Positions 27,674-37,976 of a DNA stretch of 64,000 bases are shown piece by piece. The position numbers and the translations under genes are program-made. The notes under the pieces were generated by a model. That model saw nothing but the letters and a program-made list of their open reading frames with translations. It searched no databases and was not told the origin of the DNA. Source of the stretch: Rhodospirillaceae bacterium (lineage in GTDB: Bacteria; Pseudomonadota; Alphaproteobacteria; UBA8366); assembly GCA_002711555.1 (NCBI GenBank), contig PARQ01000015.1:1-64000 (forward strand), given 5' to 3'. The first letter of the stretch is position 1. Each line of letters opens with the position of its first letter.

Positions 27674-28888
27674 ATGTTGAGTAATGTGAAAAAAGTTGTG
27701 TTGGCCTATTCTGGAGGGCTTGATACATCCGTAATATTGAAATGGTTGCAGGATGAGTACGATTGCGAAGTAGTAACATTTACGGCTGACTTAGGGCAGG
27801 GTGATGAGATAGAGCCCGCCCGAGATAAAGCAAAAATGCTGGGTGTTGAGGAAATATTCATTGAGGACCTTCGAGAGGAATTTGTGCGTGATTATGTTTT
27901 CCCCATGTTCCGCGCGAATGCTTTATATGAGGGCACTTACCTACTCGGAACGTCAATAGCTCGTCCCTTAATAGCCAAACGGCAAATTGAGATTGCCCGC
28001 CAAACCGGCGCGGATGCAGTTGCCCACGGAGCTACCGGGAAGGGTAATGATCAGGTCCGGTTTGAACTTGGGTATTATGGCTTGGCTCCCGATATTCACG
28101 TGATATCCCCATGGCGAGAATGGGACTTGAACTCACGGGAAGCGCTGATCGCCTATGCAGAACGAAATCAAATTCCGGTTCCTCAGGATAAGCGTGGTGA
28201 AGCTCCATTCTCAACTGATGCAAATCTTTTGCATATTTCGGCGGAGGGAAAAGTCTTGGAGGATCCAGCGATACCAGCTCCGGAATATGTTTTCTCGAGA
28301 ACCGTTAATCCGGAGTCTGCCCCCAGCGAGGGTGTTGAGGTGGAAGTTAGCTTCGAAAATGGTGACCCTGTGTCTGTTGATGGCGAGAAACTCAGTCCGG
28401 CGGCTCTGTTGACAAAACTCAACCAATTGGCGGGTGAACACGGTATTGGTCGATTGGATATTGTAGAGAATCGTTTTGTCGGAATGAAATCGCGAGGTGT
28501 TTACGAAACCCCTGGAGGAACTGTTTTGCTGGTCGCGCATAGAGCTATTGAGTCAATAACCTTAGATCGCGGCGCAGCTCACCTTAAAGACGAGCTGATG
28601 CCTAAGTATGCAGAATTAATTTATAATGGGTTATGGTTTTCACCCGAACGGAAAATGCTACAAGCTGCAATAGATGCCTCTCAGTGTAATGTTTGCGGCT
28701 CTGTGCGACTTAAGCTTTACAAAGGTAACATTACGACACTGGGCCGTGAGAGTAGGAATAGTCTCTATAGCGAGGCACACGTTACATTTGAGGAAGATGA
28801 GGTTTATGATCAAAAAGATGCGGAGGGCTTTATCAAGCTGAACGCTTTAAGGTTGCGTCTTGCCGCAAAAACAACAGGCGGCAGTTAA
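27674..28888 (+). CDS. argG: Argininosuccinate synthase
   Basis: Condenses citrulline and aspartate with ATP in arginine synthesis. The 404-residue protein has the ATP-pyrophosphatase P-loop [35 protein letters not shown], the citrulline/aspartate-binding [14 protein letters not shown] and RGVYETPGG. Length and order match the family. It follows rlmN after 274 bp, where I find no clear promoter beyond a TATAAT at 27654-27659 without a matching -35 box. DUF3253 and MFS genes follow on the same strand. Confidence 0.97.
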   Translation: MLSNVKKVVLAYSGGLDTSVILKWLQDEYDCEVVTFTADLGQGDEIEPARDKAKMLGVEEIFIEDLREEFVRDYVFPMFRANALYEGTYLLGTSIARPLIAKRQIEIARQTGADAVAHGATGKGNDQVRFELGYYGLAPDIHVISPWREWDLNSREALIAYAERNQIPVPQDKRGEAPFSTDANLLHISAEGKVLEDPAIPAPEYVFSRTVNPESAPSEGVEVEVSFENGDPVSVDGEKLSPAALLTKLNQLAGEHGIGRLDIVENRFVGMKSRGVYETPGGTVLLVAHRAIESITLDRGAAHLKDELMPKYAELIYNGLWFSPERKMLQAAIDASQCNVCGSVRLKLYKGNITTLGRESRNSLYSEAHVTFEEDEVYDQKDAEGFIKLNALRLRLAAKTTGGS

Positions 28889-28917
28889 GGCTATTTTGAA
28901 ACTGATAGGCTGGCCCC

Positions 28918-29235
28918 ATGAATTCCATAGAATGTGAACTGCCTCCGCAAGAATTGGATCCGATTGCGCAAGCAATCCTTGATTTTTTGTGCCTACGGGA
29001 TAAAAAAAATATCGTCAAGCCGACTGAGGTTGCAAAATATATTGCAGAAAAGCAAAGAAGCCGCGCCAATGGGCCCGATCTGTGGCGCCGTTATTTGCCA
29101 GCGGTTCGCAATCAAGCTAAGTTTTTGGCTCGAAATGGTCGTATCCTGATAATACGAAAAGGTAAACCGGCTGATCCAAACACCGTAAAAGGTTTGGTTT
29201 ATTATCAGTTGGTTGAGCCCATCGCTGATGATTGA
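28918..29235 (+). CDS. DUF3253 small winged-helix-like protein
   Basis: 105 residues with the DUF3253 pattern: IAQAILDFLCLRDKKNIVKP helix region, VAKYIAEKQRS, the W-R-R-Y-L-P-x-V-R motif (DLWRRYLPAVRNQAKFLAR) and GRILIIRKGKPADPNTVKG. The family is uncharacterised; the helix-helix-hairpin order suggests a winged-helix fold. It starts 29 bp after argG and its stop overlaps the MFS gene start by 8 bp. Confidence 0.82.
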   Translation: MNSIECELPPQELDPIAQAILDFLCLRDKKNIVKPTEVAKYIAEKQRSRANGPDLWRRYLPAVRNQAKFLARNGRILIIRKGKPADPNTVKGLVYYQLVEPIADD

Positions 29236-30388
29236 ACGAGGTTGGTTGCGCATAGCAATCGGCGTTTCGGCGGCAATGTGTTTGGCTATGGGGTTCGGTC
29301 GTTTTTCATACACAACTATGGTGCCACTGCTAGTTCAGCGTGGCGAATTAACCGAATTTGAGGCTTGGTACGTTGGTGCTTCAAACCTTTGCGGCTTTAT
29401 CGTCGGTGTTTTAATGACTGAACAGGTGCGGCGGCGCTGGAACGTGTCGCTTATCTTGCGAACTATGATATTTATTTCGGTCGCAGCATTAGCTGCCTCT
29501 GCATACGAGGCTGGGTTCTGGTGGCTCGCTATCTGGCGAGGTGTTCTTGGTCTAACAGTAGGCATAATAATGGTTTTGGGTCTTGCGATCACTACTGCAG
29601 TGACCCCAACAGCATATAGATCATTGGCTACTTCCCTCATTTTTGCAGGAGTAGGGCTTGGAATTTTTCTTTCTGGCTTCACAATCCCTCGTGTGGCAAC
29701 AAACGGAAATTTAATCCCATGGCTTGCCATAACAGGGCTTGGTGTTTGCGCTGCCGGTGTGGCTATTTGGGGATGGCGTAGTCTGAAAGACCTAAAATGC
29801 TCTTTTGACAACAATCATGCGAAGACAGAGTTCTCGCGAGCATGGGGAATGCTGCTTTTCGCTCATGCCTGTTTCGCCATCGGTTTGGTACCACACACTA
29901 TATATTGGGCCGATTTCATCGCTAGGCATGTAGGGCTAGGCTTAAACGCAGCTGGCTATTACTGGGGTATAGTTGGAGTGTGTTCACTGTTAGGGCCTGC
30001 TGTCGCTTTCTTATTGGCGCGACAGGTTGGCACTGCTTGGGCTTTGGCCCTCATGTTTGGGATTCTTGCGGTGGGTATTTCTGCTCCAGGCTTCCAAACC
30101 GATGCCGTGGTGCTAACAGTTTCTAGCATGACTTTCGGCGCTCAACCTGGTGTCTCAGCCTTAATTGCAGCTCGCGCTAGAGACGAAGGTTGCCTAAACG
30201 TACTCCCGTTGTTAATGCGTCAATTGATTTTAATAAATGGTATTGCTGCCGCCATTGCCGGGATCTGCCTGCCTGTTTTGTTTGAACAGAGTGAGACTTA
30301 CAGGTCGTTATTTTGGCTTGCTGGCGGGTTTATGGGACTGGGAGCAGCTTTGTCGGTGCCTTGGAACTCCTTTTTGCGATCTACCTAA
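29228..30388 (+). CDS. YbfB/YjiJ-family MFS transporter
   Basis: 386-residue major facilitator with about twelve hydrophobic segments. The opening [20 protein letters not shown] and the [14 protein letters not shown] segment are typical of the YbfB/YjiJ group. The ATG at 29228 overlaps the DUF3253 stop by 8 bp (ATGATTGA); a TTG 15 bases upstream is also in frame but less likely. Substrate unknown. Its last four bases overlap the folD stop on the other strand. Confidence 0.85.
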   Translation: MIERGWLRIAIGVSAAMCLAMGFGRFSYTTMVPLLVQRGELTEFEAWYVGASNLCGFIVGVLMTEQVRRRWNVSLILRTMIFISVAALAASAYEAGFWWLAIWRGVLGLTVGIIMVLGLAITTAVTPTAYRSLATSLIFAGVGLGIFLSGFTIPRVATNGNLIPWLAITGLGVCAAGVAIWGWRSLKDLKCSFDNNHAKTEFSRAWGMLLFAHACFAIGLVPHTIYWADFIARHVGLGLNAAGYYWGIVGVCSLLGPAVAFLLARQVGTAWALALMFGILAVGISAPGFQTDAVVLTVSSMTFGAQPGVSALIAARARDEGCLNVLPLLMRQLILINGIAAAIAGICLPVLFEQSETYRSLFWLAGGFMGLGAALSVPWNSFLRST

Positions 30389-31284
30389 CTCGTAATTATT
30401 GGTTCTTCCACGCCATGAATTCTACATGCACTTGTCACGGTGTTTTTCAGCAAGCAAGCTATCGTCATTGGCCCTACACCGCCCGGCACCGGTGTTATTG
30501 CAGCTGCTACCTCTGCAGCTGCGGGAAAATCAACATCACCAACTAGCCTAAACTTGCCGGGCTCCTCTTCTTTGGGCACTCGATTTATGCCGACGTCAAT
30601 TATCGTGGCCCCAGGCCTTATCCAGTCGGATTCTATCATCTTTGGGCGTCCTGCGGCGGCGACTAAGATATCGGCAGATTGACAGAGTTCTTGTAGATTC
30701 TTGGTTTTGGAATGGGCAATGGTGACTGTGCAGCTTTCTTGCAGCAAAAGTGCAGCCATTGGTTTTCCGACAATATTAGAACGCCCAACGATGACGGCGT
30801 GTTTGCCTTGGAGGTCGCAAAACTGATCTTTAAGTAACATTAAACAACCCAAAGGGGTGCATGGCACCATGCCTTTATTTCCAGTCGTGAGGTAGCCAAC
30901 ATTTACGGCATGAAAGCCATCGACATCCTTGTCAGGGTCAATAGCATTTATTATTTTCCTCGAGTCAATATGACCCGGTAGAGGTAATTGTACTAAGATG
31001 CCATGTACTGCGGTATCTTTATTGAGATTAGCGATTATTGATAATAATTCATTTTCTTCTATGTTAGCACTTAGTTTCCTTTCGAAGCTCGCCATGCCTG
31101 CTTCAGCTGTTTGCTTTTCTTTGTTGCGGACGTAGACCTGGCTAGCAGGATCATCTCCCACCAGGACTACGGCCAGGCCCGGAGTTATGTTGTGTGCAAC
31201 TTTCAACTTAGCTACGGCTTCAGCGATACGGTCTCGTAGCCCCTCTGCGTAAGCTTTTCCATCGATTATTTTTGCTTTACCCAT
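30385..31284 (-). CDS. folD: Methylenetetrahydrofolate dehydrogenase/cyclohydrolase
   Basis: Bifunctional enzyme interconverting 5,10-methylene-, methenyl- and 10-formyl-THF. The 299 residues include the active-site segment [14 protein letters not shown] (Tyr and Lys of the Y-x6-K pair), [38 protein letters not shown], the NADP-binding [11 protein letters not shown] and the final [21 protein letters not shown] lies seven bases before the ATG. A YggT gene lies 45 bp upstream on the same strand. Confidence 0.97.
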   Translation of the reverse strand: MGKAKIIDGKAYAEGLRDRIAEAVAKLKVAHNITPGLAVVLVGDDPASQVYVRNKEKQTAEAGMASFERKLSANIEENELLSIIANLNKDTAVHGILVQLPLPGHIDSRKIINAIDPDKDVDGFHAVNVGYLTTGNKGMVPCTPLGCLMLLKDQFCDLQGKHAVIVGRSNIVGKPMAALLLQESCTVTIAHSKTKNLQELCQSADILVAAAGRPKMIESDWIRPGATIIDVGINRVPKEEEPGKFRLVGDVDFPAAAEVAAAITPVPGGVGPMTIACLLKNTVTSACRIHGVEEPIITS

Positions 31285-31329
31285 GGTTATACCTTCCGGA
31301 AATTAATTTATTTAAATGCTATCAGGCAG

Positions 31330-31620
31330 CTAAAATGGCCAATAGGTAATTAACAAGTTTTCGACAAACCATATTAATAAAAGCAATACTACCGGTGATA
31401 TGTCGATGCCACCAAAGTCAGGTAAAAATTGACGAATAGGTTTAAGCAGGGGCTCAGTGAGCCGATACAAAAAACGCCCAATAGCGCTGACCAAGGGGCT
31501 ATGTGTGTTTACAACATTAAAAGCTATTAACCAGCTTAGTATAACAGATATAATTAGTGCCCATGAATATAGCTTAAGGACAACGAGAATAAGATCGAGA
31601 AATGGATTGCCATATTGCAT
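31330..31620 (-). CDS. YggT-family membrane protein
   Basis: 96 residues, two hydrophobic helices (about 8-30 and 70-92), with the YggT hallmarks SWLIAFNVVNTHSPLVSAIG, then RLTEPLLKPIRQFLPDFGGIDISPVV. Members are linked to osmotic tolerance and cell-envelope or division processes. It lies upstream of folD and is probably co-transcribed. Confidence 0.9.
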   Translation of the reverse strand: MQYGNPFLDLILVVLKLYSWALIISVILSWLIAFNVVNTHSPLVSAIGRFLYRLTEPLLKPIRQFLPDFGGIDISPVVLLLLIWFVENLLITYWPF

Positions 31621-31782
31621 TAGGGGTCAGCCTGCTCACGATGTGAAAATATAGCAGCAAACTAACCGCCCCCGAGTGTTGAGGCAAGAAATGCAGTAGA
31701 TTTCATCACTCAGCTTGACAGTGAAAGTGGGCGACCTCATAGTTTGTAGCTAAACGTACACATTCCATGTGTACATCAGGAA

Positions 31783-31858
31783 GGGGCCGTAGCTCAGTTG
31801 GGAGAGCGCTACGTTCGCAACGTAGAGGTCAGGGGTTCGATTCCCCTCGGCTCCACCA
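31783..31858 (+). tRNA. tRNA-Ala (anticodon CGC)
   Basis: Acceptor GGGGCCG pairs with CGGCTCC including the G3-U70 pair that marks alanine tRNAs. D-arm GCTCAGTTGGGAGAGC, anticodon stem CTACG/CGTAG with loop TTCGCAA (anticodon CGC, reads GCG), variable loop AGGTC, T-arm AGGGG-TTCGATT-CCCCT, encoded CCA at 31856-31858. Confidence 0.95.
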
Positions 31859-32007
31859 AGGAGATTTGTCGATAAACGCTAGGGTTTCAGGCCAGTTGAT
31901 TAGACAGGGCTAGTTGTCTTTAATATGATAGAAGACAGTGTGGGGCTAAGGCCAACTTTCTTCACAAAACTATGACAAAAAATGTGGTCGGACTGTGAGA
32001 TTCTTAT

Positions 32008-33150
32008 ATGGCAGAAATTACTTGTGTTGAGGACCAGCGGCAGCTTGCTAAGCGCAAGGTTCCAAAAATGTTCTATGATTACGCTGACACAGGGTCGTGG
32101 ACAGAGAGCACATACAATCTTAATGAAAAAGATTTTGATAAAATCAGATTTCGGCAAAGAGTCGGAGTTGACGTTGACAATCGCAGCACCCGGATGACTA
32201 TGTTGGGGCAAGACCTTCCGATGCCAACGGCCCTCGCTCCGATTGGTATGGCGGGAATGCAGTATCCAGATGGAGAGATACTCTCAGCGAAGGCAGCAGA
32301 AGAGTTTGGGATACCATTTACACTCTCTACCATGTCAATTTGTTCGATCGAAGATGTAGCATCGAATACGTCGATGCCATTTTGGTTTCAGTTATATGTG
32401 ATGCGCGATCGTGGATTTATGAAGAGGTTGATCGGTCGAGCAGAGGCAGCACGATGTTCAGCTCTTATGGTAACGCTTGACCTGCAGATATTGGCACAAC
32501 GTCACAAAGATATTCGAAATGGTCTTAGCGCGCCGCCAAAGCTCAATATAAAAAATTTGCTGAATATTTGCACGAAACCCAAGTGGTGTTTTGAAATGTT
32601 GAAAACTAAAAGAAGACACTTTGGAAACATCTTCGGGCATGTCAAAGGTATTGATGACATGTCTTCATTATCTGATTGGGTAACTGGCCAATTCGATCCA
32701 AGTTTAAATTGGAAGGACGTGTCTGAAATTCGAAGTATTTGGGACGGAAAATTAATCCTTAAGGGAATAATGGACAAAGAGGATGCAAAAGCTGCTGTTC
32801 AAGCTGGTGCCGACGCGATTGTTGTTTCAAACCATGGTGGACGCCAATTAGATGGTACAATTTCAACAATAGATGCTCTGCCTAGGATTTTAGATGCGGT
32901 GGATAACAAATGTGAGGTGTGGATGGATGGCGGTATACGCAGCGGGCAAGACATACTCCGTGCGGTAGCCTTGGGTGCCACAGGCACCCTAATCGGCAGA
33001 GCCTTCTTGTATGGCCTTGGAGCTAATGGGCAACATGGAGTTCTTCAGACGTTGGAGATTCTCAGGAAAGAACTTGACCTAACAATGGGACTTTGTGGAC
33101 ATAAAAATTTAACAGATGTAGATAAATCAATATTGCATCAATACCAGTGA
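32008..33150 (+). CDS. FMN-dependent alpha-hydroxy acid dehydrogenase/oxidase
   Basis: 380-residue TIM-barrel flavoprotein of the LldD/glycolate oxidase/mandelate dehydrogenase family; oxidises an L-2-hydroxy acid to the 2-oxo acid. Motifs: MFYDYADTGSWTE (Tyr23/25), APIGMAGMQYPDGE, FQLYVMRDR (Tyr130), LILKGIMDKEDAKAA, the catalytic-His motif SNHGGRQLDG (His276) and WMDGGIRSGQDILRA. The 180-230 loop reading LNICTKPKWCFEMLKTKRR is typical of dehydrogenases that may touch the membrane. Substrate is not deducible. It opens the catabolic block that runs to 53.4 kb; tRNA-Ala lies 150 bp upstream. Confidence 0.88.
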   Translation: MAEITCVEDQRQLAKRKVPKMFYDYADTGSWTESTYNLNEKDFDKIRFRQRVGVDVDNRSTRMTMLGQDLPMPTALAPIGMAGMQYPDGEILSAKAAEEFGIPFTLSTMSICSIEDVASNTSMPFWFQLYVMRDRGFMKRLIGRAEAARCSALMVTLDLQILAQRHKDIRNGLSAPPKLNIKNLLNICTKPKWCFEMLKTKRRHFGNIFGHVKGIDDMSSLSDWVTGQFDPSLNWKDVSEIRSIWDGKLILKGIMDKEDAKAAVQAGADAIVVSNHGGRQLDGTISTIDALPRILDAVDNKCEVWMDGGIRSGQDILRAVALGATGTLIGRAFLYGLGANGQHGVLQTLEILRKELDLTMGLCGHKNLTDVDKSILHQYQ

Positions 33151-33279
33151 GGTATCGTGACACGACAATTAACGGCACAAATGGTGGATACGATCTGACA
33201 TTGTCTATCACTTTATTTTATTTATTATAAGCCCGGCCTTACTTTATTTGGTTTATGTTTTGCACGGAGAGGGAAGGTG

Positions 33280-34482
33280 ATGAGTTCACAGGTATTGAAG
33301 TTCCCCGTCGGTACGGATGAGGCGACTGATTACACTGGTCGGGTTCATAACTTGAGAGATGAGATTGTGTCCTATGCGCCTCAAATAGAGGTAGAAAGAA
33401 GAATACCTCAATCTTTAGTAAATAAACTCCATTCGGCAGGACTTTTCAAAATGCTCCTGCCTAAATGTTACGGAGGCGGTGAAGTGCACCCAGTAACGTT
33501 TTTCAAAACAGTGATGGCGCTTGCTGCTTGCGATGGATCTGTCGGTTGGTGTGTAGGTCAGCAAAATGGATGCTCAACAATAGCTGCGGCAGTTAAGCCG
33601 GAGGTTGCTAATGAGATCTGGGGCAATAACCCAGTCGGAGCTCTGGCTTGGGGACCCGGAAAGGGCACTGCCATTCCAGACGGTGGGGGCTATCGGGTAA
33701 ATGGTAGCTGGATGTTTGCAAGTGGCAGGCGGCACTGCAGTTGGTTAGGCGCTCAAACAACAGCAGTTCTAGATGAGCATGGTAATGAACAGTTTGATAA
33801 AGACGACAAACTCATAACTCGTACATTTCTCATTCCGGCGGACAAGGTTCAATGGAATGATATCTGGAATGTGATAGGCCTAAGGGGCACTGCCAGTGAT
33901 GCATTTTCTGTTGAAGACGTCTATGTCCCAGAAGGTTACTCGGTCAAGCGTGATCGAATAGAGGATGTTAAGATAAAAAACCCACTCTATGCCTTTCGGG
34001 CCAAAAATCTTTACGCCGCTAGCTTTGCCGGCGTTGCTCTCGGACTTGCAAGAGGAATTTTAGAGGAATTTAAAGAATTGGCGGCAGAAAAAAAGGGTAA
34101 ATATGGAAAGACACTTTTGATGGATAATGCGGTTGCTCAAGCGGATGCTTCGATGGCCGAGGCAAGAATACGTTCAGCGACGGCATACATCGAAAGCGAA
34201 TTTAATGGAATATACAACGATGTATTGGACGGAGGTGCGCTAACACCTGACCAGCGAGTGCGGATTCGCCTTGCGAGTACTTTTGCTATTCAGGAGGCAA
34301 AAGCAGCTGCTGATATTGCTTATCATTCTGCTGGTGCTACGGCGATTTTTGCTGCTCAAAATTATGAGCGACGGTACCGTGACCTTCATGCTGTTACTCA
34401 ACAAACGCAGGGTCATAAAGTGCATTATCAAACTGTTGGATCTTATCTTTTAGGTAATAATCCAGAGTTGTCGGCAATGTAA
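33280..34482 (+). CDS. HsaA-like flavin-dependent monooxygenase (acyl-CoA dehydrogenase fold)
   Basis: 400 residues with the acyl-CoA dehydrogenase fold but the profile of two-component FMNH2/FADH2 monooxygenases (HsaA, DszC, HpaB-like group D): LVNKLHSAGLFKMLLPKCYGG, CDGSVGWCVGQQNG, GGGYRVNGSWMFASGRRHCSW, WNVIGLRGTASDAFSVEDVYVP and the C-terminal QRVRIRLASTFAIQEAKAA with HSAGATAIF. Such enzymes hydroxylate aromatic or similar rings using reduced flavin from a separate reductase; a candidate is encoded at 43569-44135. ATG at 33280 follows GAGAGGGAAGGTG; a GTG sits directly before it. Convergent with a Gfo/Idh gene (6 bp). Confidence 0.82.
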   Translation: MSSQVLKFPVGTDEATDYTGRVHNLRDEIVSYAPQIEVERRIPQSLVNKLHSAGLFKMLLPKCYGGGEVHPVTFFKTVMALAACDGSVGWCVGQQNGCSTIAAAVKPEVANEIWGNNPVGALAWGPGKGTAIPDGGGYRVNGSWMFASGRRHCSWLGAQTTAVLDEHGNEQFDKDDKLITRTFLIPADKVQWNDIWNVIGLRGTASDAFSVEDVYVPEGYSVKRDRIEDVKIKNPLYAFRAKNLYAASFAGVALGLARGILEEFKELAAEKKGKYGKTLLMDNAVAQADASMAEARIRSATAYIESEFNGIYNDVLDGGALTPDQRVRIRLASTFAIQEAKAAADIAYHSAGATAIFAAQNYERRYRDLHAVTQQTQGHKVHYQTVGSYLLGNNPELSAM

Positions 34483-34488
34483 AAAGGA

Positions 34489-35481
34489 TTAGACTTTTAC
34501 AAGTTTTCCACTGATAGCGGACTGAGTTACAGCCTCTAGCAGTGCAATATTTTCAACCATTTCTTTTTGTGTTTGGATATATTCGCGGCGTCCGGTAATT
34601 GCATCTGCGAAACTCTCAAGATTATCGAGAACTGTATTTGACGTGGCCATTTTGCGGATTTCTGGCATGCCACCTTTTTTGCAAAAAGTAAGTGTTGTAA
34701 CGCCTCCGTACTCAGGGTGTGCGCTGTCTCGGGCTTCCACCCATCCTTCTGATCCAAACACCTGGAATCGCATAAAGAATGGAGTTACCATTGTTGCGTT
34801 AAGGTACCCGAGAGCACCACTCTTAAACCGAACTTGTGCCATTACGACATCACCATTTTCTTGTTCCGCAACACGTTGGGCTGTTTGCGCAAATACTTCA
34901 TCTATTTCTCCGAACATCCAGATAAAAGCATCTGATAGATGAATACCCATTGCGGTCATACCTGCAGCGGGCGCATTTTTGCTTGTGGTGCGCCAATCCC
35001 CCTTTGGCATATTTGCGAGGATGTCGTGGCTAAAGTTCGCTTCAACCTGCACTATTGTGCCGAGGCTGTTTGTTTGCACCATTTTTCTAATTTCTTGTAG
35101 GGCAGGTTCAAAGCGTCTCTCGTGTCCGACGCCTAACATCACATTAGCCTGGTTGCATCTAATAACTGAGCGTTCTGCGCTTTTCTTCGTAAGTCCCAAT
35201 GGTTTCTCACAGAAAACATGTTTGCCGGCGCTGGCAACTTTAGCGATTTGCTCTTCATGAAGACAATGTGGCGTGGCTAATATAACCACCTGAACCTCTT
35301 TGTCTTTCAGCAAATCATCAAAATCACTGCTGACATTTATCCCATGCTCAGCAGCGATGTTATTTCCTTCTCGCAAATTAACTTCGACAGCACGAACTAA
35401 TTTAAGTTTTGAGCTGCCATTGATCGTGCGAATAATATGTTTGCCCCACCACCCGAGGCCTACAAGTCCCGCCTTCAGCAT
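34489..35481 (-). CDS. Gfo/Idh/MocA-family oxidoreductase
   Basis: 330-residue NAD(P)-dependent dehydrogenase. Rossmann motif GLVGLGWWGKH at the N-terminus, VVILATPHCLHEEQ, the catalytic EKP motif FCEKPLGLTKKSAE, VGHERRFEPALQEI, and GMTAMGIHLSDAFIWMFG with the His-Asp pair of the substrate site. Family members act on sugars, inositols, biliverdin and others; no substrate can be given. It is divergent from the CobW gene. Confidence 0.87.
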   Translation of the reverse strand: MLKAGLVGLGWWGKHIIRTINGSSKLKLVRAVEVNLREGNNIAAEHGINVSSDFDDLLKDKEVQVVILATPHCLHEEQIAKVASAGKHVFCEKPLGLTKKSAERSVIRCNQANVMLGVGHERRFEPALQEIRKMVQTNSLGTIVQVEANFSHDILANMPKGDWRTTSKNAPAAGMTAMGIHLSDAFIWMFGEIDEVFAQTAQRVAEQENGDVVMAQVRFKSGALGYLNATMVTPFFMRFQVFGSEGWVEARDSAHPEYGGVTTLTFCKKGGMPEIRKMATSNTVLDNLESFADAITGRREYIQTQKEMVENIALLEAVTQSAISGKLVKV

Positions 35482-35614
35482 TTTTGTTCTCCAAAGAACT
35501 AGCCGAAACTGGCTTTGATTAAGTGATTTGAGGGTTTAATGTAGGTGGTGGAAAATTATCCGTCCACAAATTTGCGGGCTAACAGGTAATTCAGATGCAA
35601 ATTTTTTATTCAGT

Positions 35615-36694
35615 ATGAGCACAAAGAAACCAATTACTATAATCACAGGCTTTCTTGGTAGCGGCAAGACTTCGGTCTTGAATCATTTGTTGAGCGATGA
35701 AAATTTTGCCGATACTGCGGTTATAATTAATGAATTTGGTGAGGTCGGTATTGATCATCTGTTGGTTGATACCTCGTTCGAGGAAGATGAGATTGTTGTG
35801 ATGCAGTCGGGATGCATTTGCTGCACTATTCGCGGTGACCTTGTTGACACGTTAGCTGATCTTGAGGCCCGAAATAAAAACGGTGATCTGCCCCCTTTTA
35901 AAAGAGTGTTGGTCGAAACCACGGGTCTAGCGGATCCCGCACCTATATTACAAACGGTGATGTCTGACCCATTGTTAGTGGATAAATATTGTTTGGGTGG
36001 TGTGGTCGCTACGGTCGACGCTGTTAATGGTAGAGGTACATTTGAAACGTACCCAGAAGCTATCAAGCAGGCTGCCGTCTCTGATAGATTACTATTAACT
36101 AAGACTGACATCACGGATAACAAAACTGTAGCGAATATGGAGAAGCATTTGGTTCTTCTCAATCCGAATGCGCCAGTGGAGCATGTTGTGAATGGATCGG
36201 TCTCACCAGAGCGCATCTTCGGTCTCGGATTATATGACGTAGGTGGAAAAACAGAATCAGTAACCGAATGGCTCTCTGAAGCCAATGAGATCATTCATGA
36301 ACACGAACATCATAATCATAGCCAATCCAACGAAGACCAGAAGCTCAATCGCCACACTTCCGATATCATAACTTTTTGTTTGACTCGTTCCGAGCCTTTG
36401 CCGTGGGAAGGGGTCAAGGCCTGGTTAGAGTCTATCGTTTCCTTGTGCGGTGAGAACCTGCTCCGCGTTAAAGGTGTTATCAATATTGCTGAGTATGACG
36501 CACCCGTTGTTATCCACGGGGTTCAACATGTTTTTCATCCGCCGATCCGTTTGAATGCTTGGCCCGACAAAGACCATTCCACTCGGATTGTTTTCATCAC
36601 TCGTAATATATCCGAGAAGGGTCTGGAAAAATCGCTCACAACATTCTGTTTAAACAATCAAAATTCAATGTTGGATAAAGGCGATGCAGTTTAA
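35615..36694 (+). CDS. CobW-family GTPase metallochaperone
   Basis: 359-residue COG0523 G3E GTPase. Walker A GFLGSGKTS (12-20), the metal-binding GCICC motif (Cys67, 69, 70), VLVETTGLADPAP (switch/Walker B), LLLTKTDI (guanine specificity), a His-rich insert HEHEHHNH and the C-terminal CobW_C domain (FCLTRSEPLPWEGVKAWLE, RVKGVINIAEYDAPVVIHGVQ). Such proteins deliver Zn, Co or other metals to client enzymes. The gene is 23 bp upstream of two LVIVD propeller genes on the same strand, making those the likely clients. It is divergent from a Gfo/Idh gene. Confidence 0.9.
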   Translation: MSTKKPITIITGFLGSGKTSVLNHLLSDENFADTAVIINEFGEVGIDHLLVDTSFEEDEIVVMQSGCICCTIRGDLVDTLADLEARNKNGDLPPFKRVLVETTGLADPAPILQTVMSDPLLVDKYCLGGVVATVDAVNGRGTFETYPEAIKQAAVSDRLLLTKTDITDNKTVANMEKHLVLLNPNAPVEHVVNGSVSPERIFGLGLYDVGGKTESVTEWLSEANEIIHEHEHHNHSQSNEDQKLNRHTSDIITFCLTRSEPLPWEGVKAWLESIVSLCGENLLRVKGVINIAEYDAPVVIHGVQHVFHPPIRLNAWPDKDHSTRIVFITRNISEKGLEKSLTTFCLNNQNSMLDKGDAV

Positions 36695-36717
36695 ATTTCA
36701 ATGATACTGAGGCTAGC

Positions 36718-37932
36718 ATGAAAAAAGCACGGTCTAAGAATATGAACCTAGTTTCTCATCATTTAATAAATGGGTTTGGTGGCATGGGTGAGGGCATGTC
36801 GATACAGGTTACCAGGGACTCTAGGCGTATCATGTGGATGGCACATGTATCAGCGCCGAAAAATTTTTCTGCCGTTGACGTTACGGACATAAAGAACCCT
36901 AAACTTATCTGTCAAACTGAACTACCACATCAAAGTGTTCGGTCAAATTCGCTGGAGGTGTGCGGCGACACTATGGCCGTTGCTTATCAAACGAATAAGC
37001 TTGGCGAGCAGCCTGCGGGAATTGAAATGTTTGATATTTCTGTCCCTGACGAACCAAAAAGCATTGGGTTTTTTGATACGTCAGGTCCAATGTCTAAGGG
37101 AGTACACCAAGTTTGGTATGTTGATGGTGAATTTATTCATTGTGCTGGTGCTGACCCTCACTTCAATGCGCGCTTACCAGAAAAAGATTATCAATTTTAC
37201 CAAATCATAAATGCAAAAGACCCAACAAATATGAAAGAAGTAGGTCGCTGGTGGATGCCAGGCCAATGTGAAAGTGACGAAGAGCCACCCAATCTGCGCG
37301 AGCCGAAATATAATGCTGGCTGGCGGCCCCACAATACAAATGTTTACCCTGAACGGCCGAATAGAGCTTTTATAGGCTACATAGATGGTGGTGCTGTAAC
37401 GTTAGATATAACCGACATGGCAAACCCAAAAATGATTGCCAATTGGAATCCGTCACCGCCCTTTCCCGGGTTCATTCACACAGTCATGCCATTATTTGAG
37501 CGTGAACTTTTGGTTGTAAGTCATGAATGTAACAAGCTCGGCGCAGAGGACTGGCCAAAGGTTACATGGGTACTAGACAATCGCCATGAGTCAAATCCCG
37601 TTCCCCTCGCGATTTTGCCATTACCCCCGTTCGACGAATTTGGTGGTCGCCCGGGCCGTTTTGGTGCCCATAATTTGCATGAAAATCGCCCAGGCCCTTC
37701 ATTCCGTTCCGAAACCTTAGTGATTGGCAACTACTTTAATGCCGGGATTAGGGTCCATGATATATCTAATCCGTTTCGGCCTGAGGAAGTGGCTTTCTAT
37801 GTTCCGGAAGACCCTGAAAACTCACGAGTTGGGGAAATTCAGATTAACGACGTATATGTCGATGAGAACCAGATTGTCTACGCAATGGACCGTTTCGGCG
37901 GAGGGCTTTATATCCTTGAAATGGATATTTAG
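36718..37932 (+). CDS. LVIVD-repeat beta-propeller protein, copy 1
   Basis: 404-residue protein without signal peptide or membrane span, so cytoplasmic. Repeated strand motifs of the LVIVD type recur along its length (FSAVDVTDIKNPKLI, IEMFDISVPDEPKSIGFF, VTLDITDMANPKMIANW, IRVHDISNPFRPEEVAFY), consistent with a beta-propeller. Many histidines are conserved with the next gene: LPHQSVRSNS, GVHQVW, IHCAGAD, RPHNTN, GFIHTV and HNLHENRPGP; these could bind metal, as in SBP56-like propellers. The enzymatic role is unknown. It is part of a CobW-LVIVD-LVIVD operon. Confidence 0.75.
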   Translation: MKKARSKNMNLVSHHLINGFGGMGEGMSIQVTRDSRRIMWMAHVSAPKNFSAVDVTDIKNPKLICQTELPHQSVRSNSLEVCGDTMAVAYQTNKLGEQPAGIEMFDISVPDEPKSIGFFDTSGPMSKGVHQVWYVDGEFIHCAGADPHFNARLPEKDYQFYQIINAKDPTNMKEVGRWWMPGQCESDEEPPNLREPKYNAGWRPHNTNVYPERPNRAFIGYIDGGAVTLDITDMANPKMIANWNPSPPFPGFIHTVMPLFERELLVVSHECNKLGAEDWPKVTWVLDNRHESNPVPLAILPLPPFDEFGGRPGRFGAHNLHENRPGPSFRSETLVIGNYFNAGIRVHDISNPFRPEEVAFYVPEDPENSRVGEIQINDVYVDENQIVYAMDRFGGGLYILEMDI

Positions 37933-37976
37933 ATAACACGTAGTATCAATATAAATTCAATAGATGGAGAATCAGC